The notes beneath the pieces were generated by a model, which saw only the letters and a program-made list of their open reading frames with translations, was not told the DNA's origin and ran no database searches. Made by a program: the position numbers and the translations under genes. A stretch of 31,788 bases of DNA from a virus: IMG/VR virus record IMGVR_UViG_3300021960_006073, positions 1 to 31,788 of that record. One strand, given 5' to 3'. Below are positions 7,933 to 16,025 of this stretch, one piece after another; the first letter of the stretch is position 1; every line of letters begins with the position of its first letter.

Positions 7933-8347
7933 CTCTTACCTTCTGCTTTCTCCATGCAAAATACTTCTCATTATGCACCCATTTGCCATTTACAATAAAA
8001 CCCCATTCGCGAAGTTTTGGGCCAGGGATAAAAAGAGTCCATGCATTTGTTCCAGGCTTTAATTCTACACGATGTAGACTTTTTGGTCCACTTATACGCA
8101 TGTGTCCTGGACCACGCCAAAACCGTCCTTGGGGTGTAGTCTCCCAGTAACCGCCTCGTAGTATAAGTGTAAAGTAGGGCCACGGATGATCATGAAGTTC
8201 ATCTGGATCCCCTTGTAAAAACTTGTGCAAAAAGATGTTAAATGGAAACCATTTGCGATCTTTTAGGAATAGATAATACCTAACCAAATAGGGCTTTTGA
8301 CCAACTCTGTCAAGTATAATTCTTTTCCTGTCTTTGAAAAATTTCAT
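7910..8347 (-). CDS. Cupin-like protein, 145 aa
   Basis: This protein has a single cupin-like barrel: DELHDHPWPYFTLILRGGYWE supplies two candidate metal-binding histidines (H52, H54), and SLHRVELKPG supplies a third near residue 92. The basic N-terminus precedes a hydrophobic strand. No enzyme class can be assigned; sugar isomerases and dioxygenases share the fold. It overlaps the phosphoribosyltransferase gene by 23 bases and the acetyltransferase gene by four. Confidence 0.65.
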   Translation of the reverse strand: MKFFKDRKRIILDRVGQKPYLVRYYLFLKDRKWFPFNIFLHKFLQGDPDELHDHPWPYFTLILRGGYWETTPQGRFWRGPGHMRISGPKSLHRVELKPGTNAWTLFIPGPKLREWGFIVNGKWVHNEKYFAWRKQKVRDEKTVSI

Positions 8348-8784
8348 AGGCTATATTCATAGTTATCAGTTGCAGTATTGTTCTGCAAAGTAACTGCTCC
8401 GTTATTTAGATGGAATCGTCTAGCCATGTCAGTTTTTGGACTCAATGTAACTAGACGTTTGATCCCTTCTTTTTCTCTGCATAAATCCAGTAATTCGAAA
8501 ACAATGGTTCTGCCAGCTCGTGGTGCTTTACTCCATACTGTGTAAGCAATAGCAATAGATCCATTTTCAACACTAAACTGATCTAGTTCCTTTACAGTAG
8601 TAGGAACTTCGTTTGTATAGGCTACACATATTGCTGCACGATATTTTCCATCCTCTTCCAATACATAGATCTCTCGCCCAGCACTTAACCTAAAGTCTAG
8701 TGAAAGTTCTGGACGCACCGGATCATGACTTACGTCGAACTCTAATGCTTCTACATTTTCATATGTTAGTTTAGTTAGGCTCAA
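8344..8784 (-). CDS. GNAT-like acetyltransferase, 146 aa
   Basis: The beta/alpha order and length fit the GNAT fold: a REIYVLEEDGKYRAAICVAY hairpin, a central IAIAYTVWSKAPRAGRTIVF segment where the acyl-CoA loop would sit (APRAGRT in place of the usual RxxGxG/A), and a C-terminal LVTLSPKTDMARRFHLNNGA resembling the last GNAT motif. The substrate is unknown. It lies ten bases after the subtilase stop and overlaps the cupin gene by four bases. Confidence 0.6.
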   Translation of the reverse strand: MSLTKLTYENVEALEFDVSHDPVRPELSLDFRLSAGREIYVLEEDGKYRAAICVAYTNEVPTTVKELDQFSVENGSIAIAYTVWSKAPRAGRTIVFELLDLCREKEGIKRLVTLSPKTDMARRFHLNNGAVTLQNNTATDNYEYSL

Positions 8785-8795
8785 CCTATAACTCC

Positions 8796-11700
8796 TTAAA
8801 ATTTAATGTCTACTTTAATACCAACATTCACTTCGTTGTTATTTTTTATACCGGCTACATTTGCTCGATGTTCAGCATAGCCAGCAACTGACATATCGTT
8901 TAAGTTATATTTTACAAAAAGACCAGTGTCATATTCAATATATTTCGTACTTGCATCTGCACTTCCTTCATTGAATAATACATCGCCGTCAAGTGTGCGT
9001 CCTACTGGCACTTTGTAGTTCATTTTACCACTGCTAATAGCCATTGGCTGACTAAAGTTGGCGCCTACCGTCCATCCATTATCGAACTGGTAACCAGCAC
9101 CAATGCCCCAACTATTGCTTACAAGGTCAGTGTAACCGGTAACTAGGCTAAACTCTTTGGACTTTTCAACATCAGTTAATCCTAACTGTAGGTTACCAAA
9201 TGCAAACCAATTGTCATCAAACTTATGGTTTACATTTACACCAGCATAGTTTGTTATGTGTGTTTTGCCAACACCCATAAAACCTTGTTGCGTGTTATTA
9301 AGGAACTTGTCTGTTTCCTTAACCATTCCAATGCTAGCAACAAATTGTGTGCTTGAGTTGTCTACTAGTACATATGCTAGTCTTAAACCCCAATCTCCTT
9401 TAAGTTGGTTTTCTTCATCAAACTTAAAACTGGTTATGAGATCATCATTAATGATATACTTTTCGCTACCACCAGCAAGATTCCAATAACCGTCATAGGT
9501 TCCTCCAAAACTTAAAGTTTCAACTTGTGATCCAGGACGAGTGTCGACTGCTTGAGCATTGTTTAGGTCTACACTAAAGTCACGCTCAAAACTATCTAAC
9601 ACTGCTACATTGCTTAATGCAGCGAACGCATCTGTGCTTACAGTGCCTACGCCTGCGCCGCCGCTAAGTGTTTCAATGTTAGCAATGGCACCGCTTGTGC
9701 GTCCTGTTGTAGGAATGCCTGTGGCGCCCACGGGTTGCGTTGCTTTGTCCAAGTCAAGCAAACCCTGCCCGTGTACAGTTACATCATATCCAGGAAGATC
9801 CTTGTCTGCTGTAAGAAGTAATAGTTGAACAAGGTTAGCACCCATCATGTGTGGCCACATCTGATGTATGATACCAATAGCACCTGTTACAACTGGTGCA
9901 GCCATTGATGTACCACTCATTAATCTGTCAGTTCCATCTTTGTATGCACTCTGGATATTGTCACCTGGAGCAAGAATGTAAAAGTCACTTGCTCGAGCAG
10001 CGTCTTTACATACATTGTTTGTGAAGTCCCAGGTTGCACACACAGTACCAGCCTTGTTGCTATAACTTGCAACCTGCTGATTAACTGTATCATATGACCC
10101 AACAATTATCATACGGCCACCTAATATTAGGTTACCATTTGCATCAGTTGCGTGAGCCATTTGTGCACTACCACTTACATAGTCCTTACGCAAATTACCT
10201 GCACTGTTAACAAGTATTTGATTGCTGCCTAATGCAGTAGCCCATAATGGAGCCTCTACTACACTGCCATTATACCCGTTTACACCATAGTAGTAATGGT
10301 TGCTGTACTTGAGTCCTCTTGTGCCTGATTCAGTTATGCTGTATTGGAATGCTAAGTCTTCCGCATAGTTTGCACTAACATTAAAAGCCACACTTCCAAG
10401 ATCTCTTGCCCAGGCTGCTGCAACCAGAGCCCTTTGGAAACTATAACCAGTACTATCTGAAATTTTTGCTACAGCAACATCAGCATCAAATGCAACACCA
10501 TGTGTGCCTAATCCGTTTTTACGGCCGGCAGCAATTCCCATTACATGACTGCCGTGTCCTACATTATCATCCATAAATGTAGTATCGTTAGTCATTGTGT
10601 TAAACTCATGCTTAACTGCACCAACTAGATCAGGATGATCTCTATCCCATCCTGTATCAGCAATGGTGATCAAACTACCTTTGCCAGTCCAACCACGAGA
10701 GTAAGCAACATCTGCGTTAATTGCTAACTTGTAGTTTGTGCCACTTGTACCAGCAAATTCAGTTGTGCGATAACTTACAGGATCAGGATTATATCCTGCT
10801 GTACGAGTTCCCATATTGGGATCGTCATCATTTACAACTTCTACTTCTCGTGTAGTAGTACTCACTACAACATTCCAATTATCTGTTTGCACTGTATCAG
10901 ATGTTGTTACTGTAACTACTGTTTCGCCTCTAATGGTATCAGTTCTACCATCTGTCCATGTTTGTACTGTTACAGGTGTGGTACTTGTAGTAGTTGTGGT
11001 TGTTACAGTAGCAGTAGTTGTATAATACCTTGTAACTGTAGTTGTTTCAATATTGTTAGAAGTAGAGGTTGTAGTCCTGTCTTCATATGTAGTTGCAAAT
11101 ACAGGATCAGATTCAGTTACTTGTGTTACAACTTCATTAGTTGTAGTTTCTGATGCTACTATATGTTCAGTTGTAGTTTGTACTATAGTTTCATTAGTAA
11201 CAACATCAACTATATTTTCTATACTTCTTGAGATATCCATATCACCATCGTTATGACTAAACCTATGACCATCTGTATACTCATATACAGTAATGTTAGG
11301 GTTAATAGTTTCAGTGATAACCGGCGTAGTTGTAGTGGTAACTGATCGCCTTATAGTAGTGTTTAGTATACTACCATCAGGATTTGTAGTAGTTTCTACA
11401 CGGTCAGTATTTTCTACAACAACTTCAGGCCGGCCTTGTCTTACAGTTACTACTGTATCTTCCTGTCTTGTAGTATAAGGTACTACTTCCTCGATATCCT
11501 CTCTTGATTTTTCAGTAACTATGCCAGTTGATGTTTCATTGGTCACTGATCTTGGTGTAGAAACAATTATAGTAGGAGGTGAGCCATCAGTGTAGTTGAT
11601 AGTTGTAACATTTTGAGTAGTAATAGTTGTTCTATGTATTGACCTTTTGTGTTCTTTTATAACTCTAGTAAATGTATGTTTGCGTATTAGATCGTTAATA

Positions 11701-12377
11701 CTGGTACCTCCGCTACGCACAAGGTTAATATCTTCTATAATATCAGGCAAAGTTTCAACAATGTCATCGGAAACATTGCTTATCTCCACTGAACTAACTG
11801 TAGATGAACCCCTATCTATTACTGGAATCTGTGCTTTTTCCTGTTCTATCCTTTGTTCAAGTGCTGCGTCAGTAAGCAAAAATTCAAAGTCATCTGTGTC
11901 ATATCTTCCGCCATTTGCTACATTGTCAAATTTGGGCCGTAAGTCGCTAATAATTTTTATTACTGCCTCTGCTTCGCGCCATTCAGAAGAGTTCATTTTT
12001 GCTAAAAGTAAATTGCCATCTATTCTTCTTTTGTATGTATTCCATTCGTTCAATACATTATCTATTATAACAACAAATTCCCTGGCATCCTGTCGGTCTT
12101 CATCATCAGGATTGAGTATAGCCTGAACAGTTGCTGAAGTAGTTGTCTCTTCTATTTTATCTTTCAACTCCTTTAACGCATCGCTAATTTCTGCTAAAGG
12201 AGAAACTGATGGAGGAAGAGGATCAGTCGGTGGTTTAGGATTAGTAGGTGGTGTAGGTTTTACTGGTTCTTCTGGTGGTGGATCCAACCTTTTCTTTATA
12301 GCATCACCACCGCCGCCTTGGCAAGCAGATAAGATCAACATAGACGCTAATAGCGCAAAGAAGAACGACTTTTTCAT
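8796..12377 (-). CDS. Secreted lipoprotein subtilase with autotransporter-like C-terminus
   Basis: This 1193-residue protein is the largest in the window. A lipoprotein signal ends in the lipobox LSAC (C19), followed by a Pro-rich linker (about 25-65), a helical region, and a very Thr/Val-rich stretch (about 240-530) that looks like an extended stalk. The S8 peptidase domain follows with D574 in TIADTGWD, H608 in NVGHGSHVMG and S824 in MSGTSMAAP. Residues from about 930 to the final phenylalanine show amphipathic strands and end in VDIKF, typical of outer-membrane beta-barrels. It should reach the host outer membrane and cleave proteins at or from the surface. Its own promoter region lies just upstream. 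Confidence 0.88.
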   Translation of the reverse strand: MKKSFFFALLASMLILSACQGGGGDAIKKRLDPPPEEPVKPTPPTNPKPPTDPLPPSVSPLAEISDALKELKDKIEETTTSATVQAILNPDDEDRQDAREFVVIIDNVLNEWNTYKRRIDGNLLLAKMNSSEWREAEAVIKIISDLRPKFDNVANGGRYDTDDFEFLLTDAALEQRIEQEKAQIPVIDRGSSTVSSVEISNVSDDIVETLPDIIEDINLVRSGGTSINDLIRKHTFTRVIKEHKRSIHRTTITTQNVTTINYTDGSPPTIIVSTPRSVTNETSTGIVTEKSREDIEEVVPYTTRQEDTVVTVRQGRPEVVVENTDRVETTTNPDGSILNTTIRRSVTTTTTPVITETINPNITVYEYTDGHRFSHNDGDMDISRSIENIVDVVTNETIVQTTTEHIVASETTTNEVVTQVTESDPVFATTYEDRTTTSTSNNIETTTVTRYYTTTATVTTTTTTSTTPVTVQTWTDGRTDTIRGETVVTVTTSDTVQTDNWNVVVSTTTREVEVVNDDDPNMGTRTAGYNPDPVSYRTTEFAGTSGTNYKLAINADVAYSRGWTGKGSLITIADTGWDRDHPDLVGAVKHEFNTMTNDTTFMDDNVGHGSHVMGIAAGRKNGLGTHGVAFDADVAVAKISDSTGYSFQRALVAAAWARDLGSVAFNVSANYAEDLAFQYSITESGTRGLKYSNHYYYGVNGYNGSVVEAPLWATALGSNQILVNSAGNLRKDYVSGSAQMAHATDANGNLILGGRMIIVGSYDTVNQQVASYSNKAGTVCATWDFTNNVCKDAARASDFYILAPGDNIQSAYKDGTDRLMSGTSMAAPVVTGAIGIIHQMWPHMMGANLVQLLLLTADKDLPGYDVTVHGQGLLDLDKATQPVGATGIPTTGRTSGAIANIETLSGGAGVGTVSTDAFAALSNVAVLDSFERDFSVDLNNAQAVDTRPGSQVETLSFGGTYDGYWNLAGGSEKYIINDDLITSFKFDEENQLKGDWGLRLAYVLVDNSSTQFVASIGMVKETDKFLNNTQQGFMGVGKTHITNYAGVNVNHKFDDNWFAFGNLQLGLTDVEKSKEFSLVTGYTDLVSNSWGIGAGYQFDNGWTVGANFSQPMAISSGKMNYKVPVGRTLDGDVLFNEGSADASTKYIEYDTGLFVKYNLNDMSVAGYAEHRANVAGIKNNNEVNVGIKVDIKF

Positions 12378-12390
12378 AGAATATCACACC

Positions 12391-12422
12391 TTTCTAACAG
12401 TAATATTAACATATGTTAGAAA
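12391..12422. repeat. Perfect 9-bp inverted repeat in subtilase leader
   Basis: TTTCTAACA at 12391-12399 pairs with TGTTAGAAA at 12414-12422 across 14 bases, and a perfect 12-base palindrome TAACATATGTTA occupies 12407-12418. Both lie between the likely -35 box and the subtilase start, so this could be an operator or an mRNA hairpin. No T-run follows, so a terminator is unlikely. Confidence 0.55.
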
Positions 12423-12430
12423 TTAGTCAA
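12402..12430 (-). promoter_or_regulatory. Probable sigma70-like promoter P2 for the subtilase unit
   Basis: TTGACT (12430-12425, inside the end of the upstream SGNH gene) is followed after 17 bases by AATATT, or after 19 bases by TATTAC. The -10 is weaker than in the other four promoters, and the inverted repeat overlaps it. Confidence 0.45.
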
Positions 12431-13156
12431 CCGTTTTTGTATCTGATTGTATAGGTATTCAGCCCATAAGTAATGTGCTTCGGGCGTAGGATGTTTACTA
12501 CCAACTTTAAAATTTAGTGGGCTGTTAATTAACCATTCTGTTAATGCTTCTGCTTTTTTAAATTCTTGTAATACAGATTTAATCCAAACTTCGTAATCAT
12601 AATTTTTAAAGTTTGTTGCTGTTAATAGTTTGTCAAATGCCCAACTGTTTACCGTATATGTGTTAGTTGGAGGTTTAATTCCTATATGTTCACCTATTAA
12701 ATCTATCCATGATTTATCCAATGTTGGCAAATTAGGATAGTTACTATCTACAAAATTAGTTGCGAAAAGGGAAGTATATTTAAACTTTGCAAATTGTGTT
12801 TCTACCCATTTGCTTTGTAAATTTTGCACATCTTGTAAAGTTTCTGTTACTTCTAAGTCAGCAAAATAGTTTCTATTGTTGTCAAATTCAGGAACATTAA
12901 AATCTCTTCCTACTTCTGTTAGAGTGCAAACTATTATAACGTTTTTGTAATCGTAGGTTTTATTAATACAATCATTATATTGTTTAGCAATCCACGCATT
13001 GCTAGCACCGCTCAATGCTATATTTTGCCATTGTGCATTTAACATGTTTGACAAATGATAGCCGAATATAGTTTTTAATCTATCTAAGCCTTTTTCTTCA
13101 AGACTTTCACCCCATGTCCAACTTTCGCCAATTGTGATTAATAAAGTATCAGTCAT
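12416..13156 (-). CDS. SGNH/GDSL-like hydrolase-fold protein (second of three)
   Basis: The 246-residue protein begins LLITIGESWTWGESL, a block I variant in which the usual GDS is GES, continues with NIALSGASNAWIA (block III-like oxyanion loop) and ends with KHPTPEAHYLWAEYL, where H and the spacing fit the block V Asp/His pair. The block arrangement suggests an esterase or O-acyltransferase. Its last codons contain the -35 box of promoter P2. It ends the dpdA unit and overlaps the upstream gene by one base. Activity and substrate are not determined. Confidence 0.62.
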   Translation of the reverse strand: MTDTLLITIGESWTWGESLEEKGLDRLKTIFGYHLSNMLNAQWQNIALSGASNAWIAKQYNDCINKTYDYKNVIIVCTLTEVGRDFNVPEFDNNRNYFADLEVTETLQDVQNLQSKWVETQFAKFKYTSLFATNFVDSNYPNLPTLDKSWIDLIGEHIGIKPPTNTYTVNSWAFDKLLTATNFKNYDYEVWIKSVLQEFKKAEALTEWLINSPLNFKVGSKHPTPEAHYLWAEYLYNQIQKRLTNF

Positions 13157-13410
13157 TAATCGTTTTTCTTAGAAAGAATATCCCATGCTATGTAATGTTG
13201 TTCTAGTTCTATGTACTCTTCCCACTTGGCTTTAAGTTCTGGATATTTTTCAATAAGTTCTATCCTTTGCCAAGTTGCTGCTAGGGGATGTGGGTGTGTT
13301 TTAAAAATTTGTTTCACTGGAGTTCTTGTGCTAGGATCTGCACCCAAGTCTCGTTCATAGACAGTTAGGCCGCCGTCTGGGGATTCGTATATTTTTGGAG
13401 TATTTCCCAT
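13156..13410 (-). CDS. Conserved phage protein of unknown function, 84 aa
   Basis: The start is placed at the ATG of MGNTPKIYESPDGG rather than a further upstream ATG, because the extra twelve residues would be cysteine-rich and unlike the rest. The protein continues with TVYERDLGADPSTRTP and a C-terminal amphipathic helix pair. I do not recognise a function, although the opening segment resembles small proteins of marine T4-like phages. It overlaps the phosphomannomutase gene by 46 bases, an unusually long overlap for this window. Confidence 0.6.
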   Translation of the reverse strand: MGNTPKIYESPDGGLTVYERDLGADPSTRTPVKQIFKTHPHPLAATWQRIELIEKYPELKAKWEEYIELEQHYIAWDILSKKND

Positions 13411-14072
13411 GTTTCTGTCCAATCCTTGACATGACTTACAATACAATCACTTCTACCACTCAAAGCATGCGCTATACAATAATCATTGCCGCCAGGCTGG
13501 CATGCATCACCAAAGAAATGTACGGGCATCCCAGCAAAATGTTTTAGGCATTGAGACTTGTCTGCGCCCTTGGGATAAATGTCTATTCCTGTCTCGCCAC
13601 CTATAACAGCGGTAAGATCAGGATATTGTCTTTCTACTAATTGGCATAGCTGCTCTCTTTCGCGATGTTCACAATCCCATTCATAGTAGTCTTTGCGTTG
13701 TTGTCCTACTGCTCCGCGGCCAACAGTACTAAAATTTACCATACCTGTTCTAACTTCTATATTTTTTTCATAGTTGTGTGGGTATGGACTCAGGTCTACT
13801 AGTTGATTTAGGAATGCATGGAATTGGCGACTTGGTTTCCAATTATTGCGATAAAAAGGTTTGCCTTTTTTGTATACATCATTTGCTATACAGTTAAAAC
13901 TATAGTCTGCTTGATTAAAGATATCCAAACCTACTTGCTCTATAGTCTTTTGTGTATCACTACCTGTAACAAAACTAAAGTTGGGTAACTGTAGCAGTGT
14001 TTCAGCCATTTCAGGAGTCATATGTTCCCTATATGGGGTTATTGTATTGTCTACATCAAAAAGGAAAATCAT
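13365..14072 (-). CDS. Eukaryotic-type phosphomannomutase (HAD family)
   Basis: The protein aligns along its whole 235 residues with the eukaryotic PMM family rather than bacterial ManB. Visible motifs are FDVDNT (nucleophile D6, D8), SFVTGSD near residue 33-39, the substrate-cap segment RTGMVNFSTVGRG, a DYYEWD segment, GGETGIDIYPKGADKSQCL with the HAD lysine, and HFFGDACQPGGND. It should interconvert mannose 6-phosphate and mannose 1-phosphate, the precursor of GDP-mannose. The start overlaps the previous stop as ATGA. A general sugar-phosphate phosphatase of the same fold is the alternative. Confidence 0.85.
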   Translation of the reverse strand: MIFLFDVDNTITPYREHMTPEMAETLLQLPNFSFVTGSDTQKTIEQVGLDIFNQADYSFNCIANDVYKKGKPFYRNNWKPSRQFHAFLNQLVDLSPYPHNYEKNIEVRTGMVNFSTVGRGAVGQQRKDYYEWDCEHREREQLCQLVERQYPDLTAVIGGETGIDIYPKGADKSQCLKHFAGMPVHFFGDACQPGGNDYCIAHALSGRSDCIVSHVKDWTETWEILQKYTNPQTAA

Positions 14073-14257
14073 ACCAATTCTTCTGCAATGCCAATAACTT
14101 CAGCAGTTGCAAACATGATTGCTGCTGTACCTAAATTGCCTGTAAACAGTGCAGCACATGCGCCTAAACGCACAATGCTTTTTACTAGGCTAGCATAAAA
14201 ATGATTACGACTTGGGTCTCTACCTGCTGGTACTGTAATGCGTTCTGGCATGGGCAT
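14069..14257 (-). CDS. Small membrane protein, 62 aa
   Basis: This 62-residue product has a polar N-terminus (MPMPERITVPAGRDPSRNHF) and a hydrophobic C-terminal half with alanine- and glycine-rich segments that could make one or two membrane helices. AAGGAG lies seven bases before the chosen ATG, which selects it over the in-frame ATG two codons later. It overlaps the end of the radical-SAM gene by 38 bases and the start of the phosphomannomutase gene by four. The function is unknown. Confidence 0.6.
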   Translation of the reverse strand: MPMPERITVPAGRDPSRNHFYASLVKSIVRLGACAALFTGNLGTAAIMFATAEVIGIAEELV

Positions 14258-16025
14258 TGGTTATCTCCTTTTTGGTAATATTATTTTTTAAAAGATTTTT
14301 TCTTCTAAGCGCATAAAAGTCAAAATCTGTGGTGTCTTGTAGTTGTGGGTTAATTACAATGTCTTTACAATATAATGGATACTTAGTATCTTTGTCAAAC
14401 AAAAAATGTTTTTGTGTAAATTTATCAGATTCTGTTAAATTAATAAAATGCTCTCCACATTCTATTGCTAAGTCGTAGGCAGCTTGTTTATTATTATACA
14501 GAAACTCATAACTAAAAGAATGCATATTATGGCCATGACTTTTAGTTTCGTCTATGTCTAACTTGCCTTGTTTAAGATATGTTGTTACAAGGCTTTTGAG
14601 TTCTTTGAAGTGGTTGCCAAAAATCTTATGTTGCTGTACCATGTTAAACAATGTATCGTAATATTTTTTATAGGAAACATTTTGATATCTTACAGTCTTT
14701 GCAACTTGTTGACTGTAGCCACTTATGTGCCACTGTATAATTAGCCAACCGTACATGTATCCAGTCACAATATCTTCTAGAGACATAGTACTGGTGCCAT
14801 TGACAAGTTCTATTTCCTCTTGTATATCTTTATAGTCATTGCTATTATAGAGTGCAAAATAGTCTGAACTGGAAATTCGGGAAATTTTATATTTTTCTAT
14901 ACTAGTAGGAGAAGCCATTTCGCTACGTTCTAGTAACTGGGCAAACCACATGTCTATGCTGTTATGTTGGCCAAGTTCTAGTAATTTGCATAAACCTTCA
15001 CACCAACTATTCAATGTTTCCTCAGGCAAACCAAGTATTACTTCAGTGTAGGTGCCCACATTGTATTGCTTGCTGAGTTCCATTAGATTTCCAATTTTGT
15101 TTACATCCATGTTTTTCCTTTTTATTGCTTCCAAGGTAACATCATGCATGCTTTGAACACTTACTGTAACGCCTTTGCTATATTCTCCTATAATTTGTGC
15201 TATCTGAAAAACTATTTCTGTGCTGTTTTTAGCATACTGTAGATTTATAGCCTCTACTCCACTGCTATCAGCTACTCTTCTTAGTATACGTGCAATTTCT
15301 AAATCTCGTTCTTTAAATATTCCAAAGTTAGCATCTGCACAGATAATGTAACTTATAGGCTTGCCTATTGCCCACTCTAAATCTTTAGTAATCCGGTCTA
15401 ACTCTAATCGTCTAACCTTGCTGTATGTAACTCCGCCCCAGTCGCAAAATGTACAAGAGTATGGACACCCCCTATTAGTTTCAAATGTCATACTCCAAAG
15501 TGCGTTAGGATTTTCTGCTATAAGTTTATCGAATATACCTGTTAGATAGGGACTGGGAATTTCTAAATTTGTAAGTCTCTGTCTGTTGTATGTCTGTTTA
15601 GGAGTTTCAGCAGTTAAAAAGTCAACAAAACTTTCTTCACCTTCTGCAATGATAACACTGTCTATAAATGGATAATCAAGTAATCTATTGCTTGCTTGAG
15701 CGCCGCCAAAAACTATTTTTACATCTGGAAAGTTTTGCTTTACTAATTGGGCAAGGCTTAAACAATACTTTTCGTTCCATACATAACAGCTAAACCCGCA
15801 AACAGCAGGCGGCTGTTTTTTCATACGTTCAATAATGTTACGAGGATCTTCTCGCTTGAAACCAAGCTCTGCTAACTGGTACCTTTCCTGTACTTCAGGA
15901 AACGTGTTAGCATAAGTCCATAAACAACCTGCACTGTATGGCAACCAATAAGTGTTTTCTTTTCTTCTTTCAACTGCATATTGAGGTTGGAAAAGATAAA
16001 CATTTAACTTAGTTTGATTTTCCAT
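14220..16025 (-). CDS. B12-binding-type radical SAM protein
   Basis: The 601-residue protein has an N-terminal Rossmann-like region in the position of a cobalamin-binding domain (about 1-140, with FGGAQAS near 106 and AEGEESFVDFL near 127), then the radical SAM cluster C187, C191 and C194 in RGCPYSCTFCDWGG, a GLPEET motif, and a long C-terminal domain. It belongs to the class B (BchE/methyltransferase-like) layout. The D-x-H-x-x-G lower-ligand motif is not seen. Members methylate or rearrange unactivated carbons. Its neighbours make sugar or pterin-derived precursors, so a role in hypermodified base or glycan synthesis is possible but unproven. It overlaps the epimerase gene by 22 bases. Confidence 0.82.
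   Translation of the reverse strand: MENQTKLNVYLFQPQYAVERRKENTYWLPYSAGCLWTYANTFPEVQERYQLAELGFKREDPRNIIERMKKQPPAVCGFSCYVWNEKYCLSLAQLVKQNFPDVKIVFGGAQASNRLLDYPFIDSVIIAEGEESFVDFLTAETPKQTYNRQRLTNLEIPSPYLTGIFDKLIAENPNALWSMTFETNRGCPYSCTFCDWGGVTYSKVRRLELDRITKDLEWAIGKPISYIICADANFGIFKERDLEIARILRRVADSSGVEAINLQYAKNSTEIVFQIAQIIGEYSKGVTVSVQSMHDVTLEAIKRKNMDVNKIGNLMELSKQYNVGTYTEVILGLPEETLNSWCEGLCKLLELGQHNSIDMWFAQLLERSEMASPTSIEKYKISRISSSDYFALYNSNDYKDIQEEIELVNGTSTMSLEDIVTGYMYGWLIIQWHISGYSQQVAKTVRYQNVSYKKYYDTLFNMVQQHKIFGNHFKELKSLVTTYLKQGKLDIDETKSHGHNMHSFSYEFLYNNKQAAYDLAIECGEHFINLTESDKFTQKHFLFDKDTKYPLYCKDIVINPQLQDTTDFDFYALRRKNLLKNNITKKEITNAHARTHYSTSR

Noticed and set aside
10816-11478. Several plus-strand open frames rich in Val and Ser within the subtilase
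   Set aside because: They mirror the Thr-rich ACT/ACA codons of the subtilase stalk and have no ribosome sites or recognisable motifs.
10816-11520. Possible tandem DNA repeat in the subtilase stalk
   Set aside because: The similarity arises from Thr/Val codon use; no unit recurs with fixed length, so it is low-complexity coding sequence.
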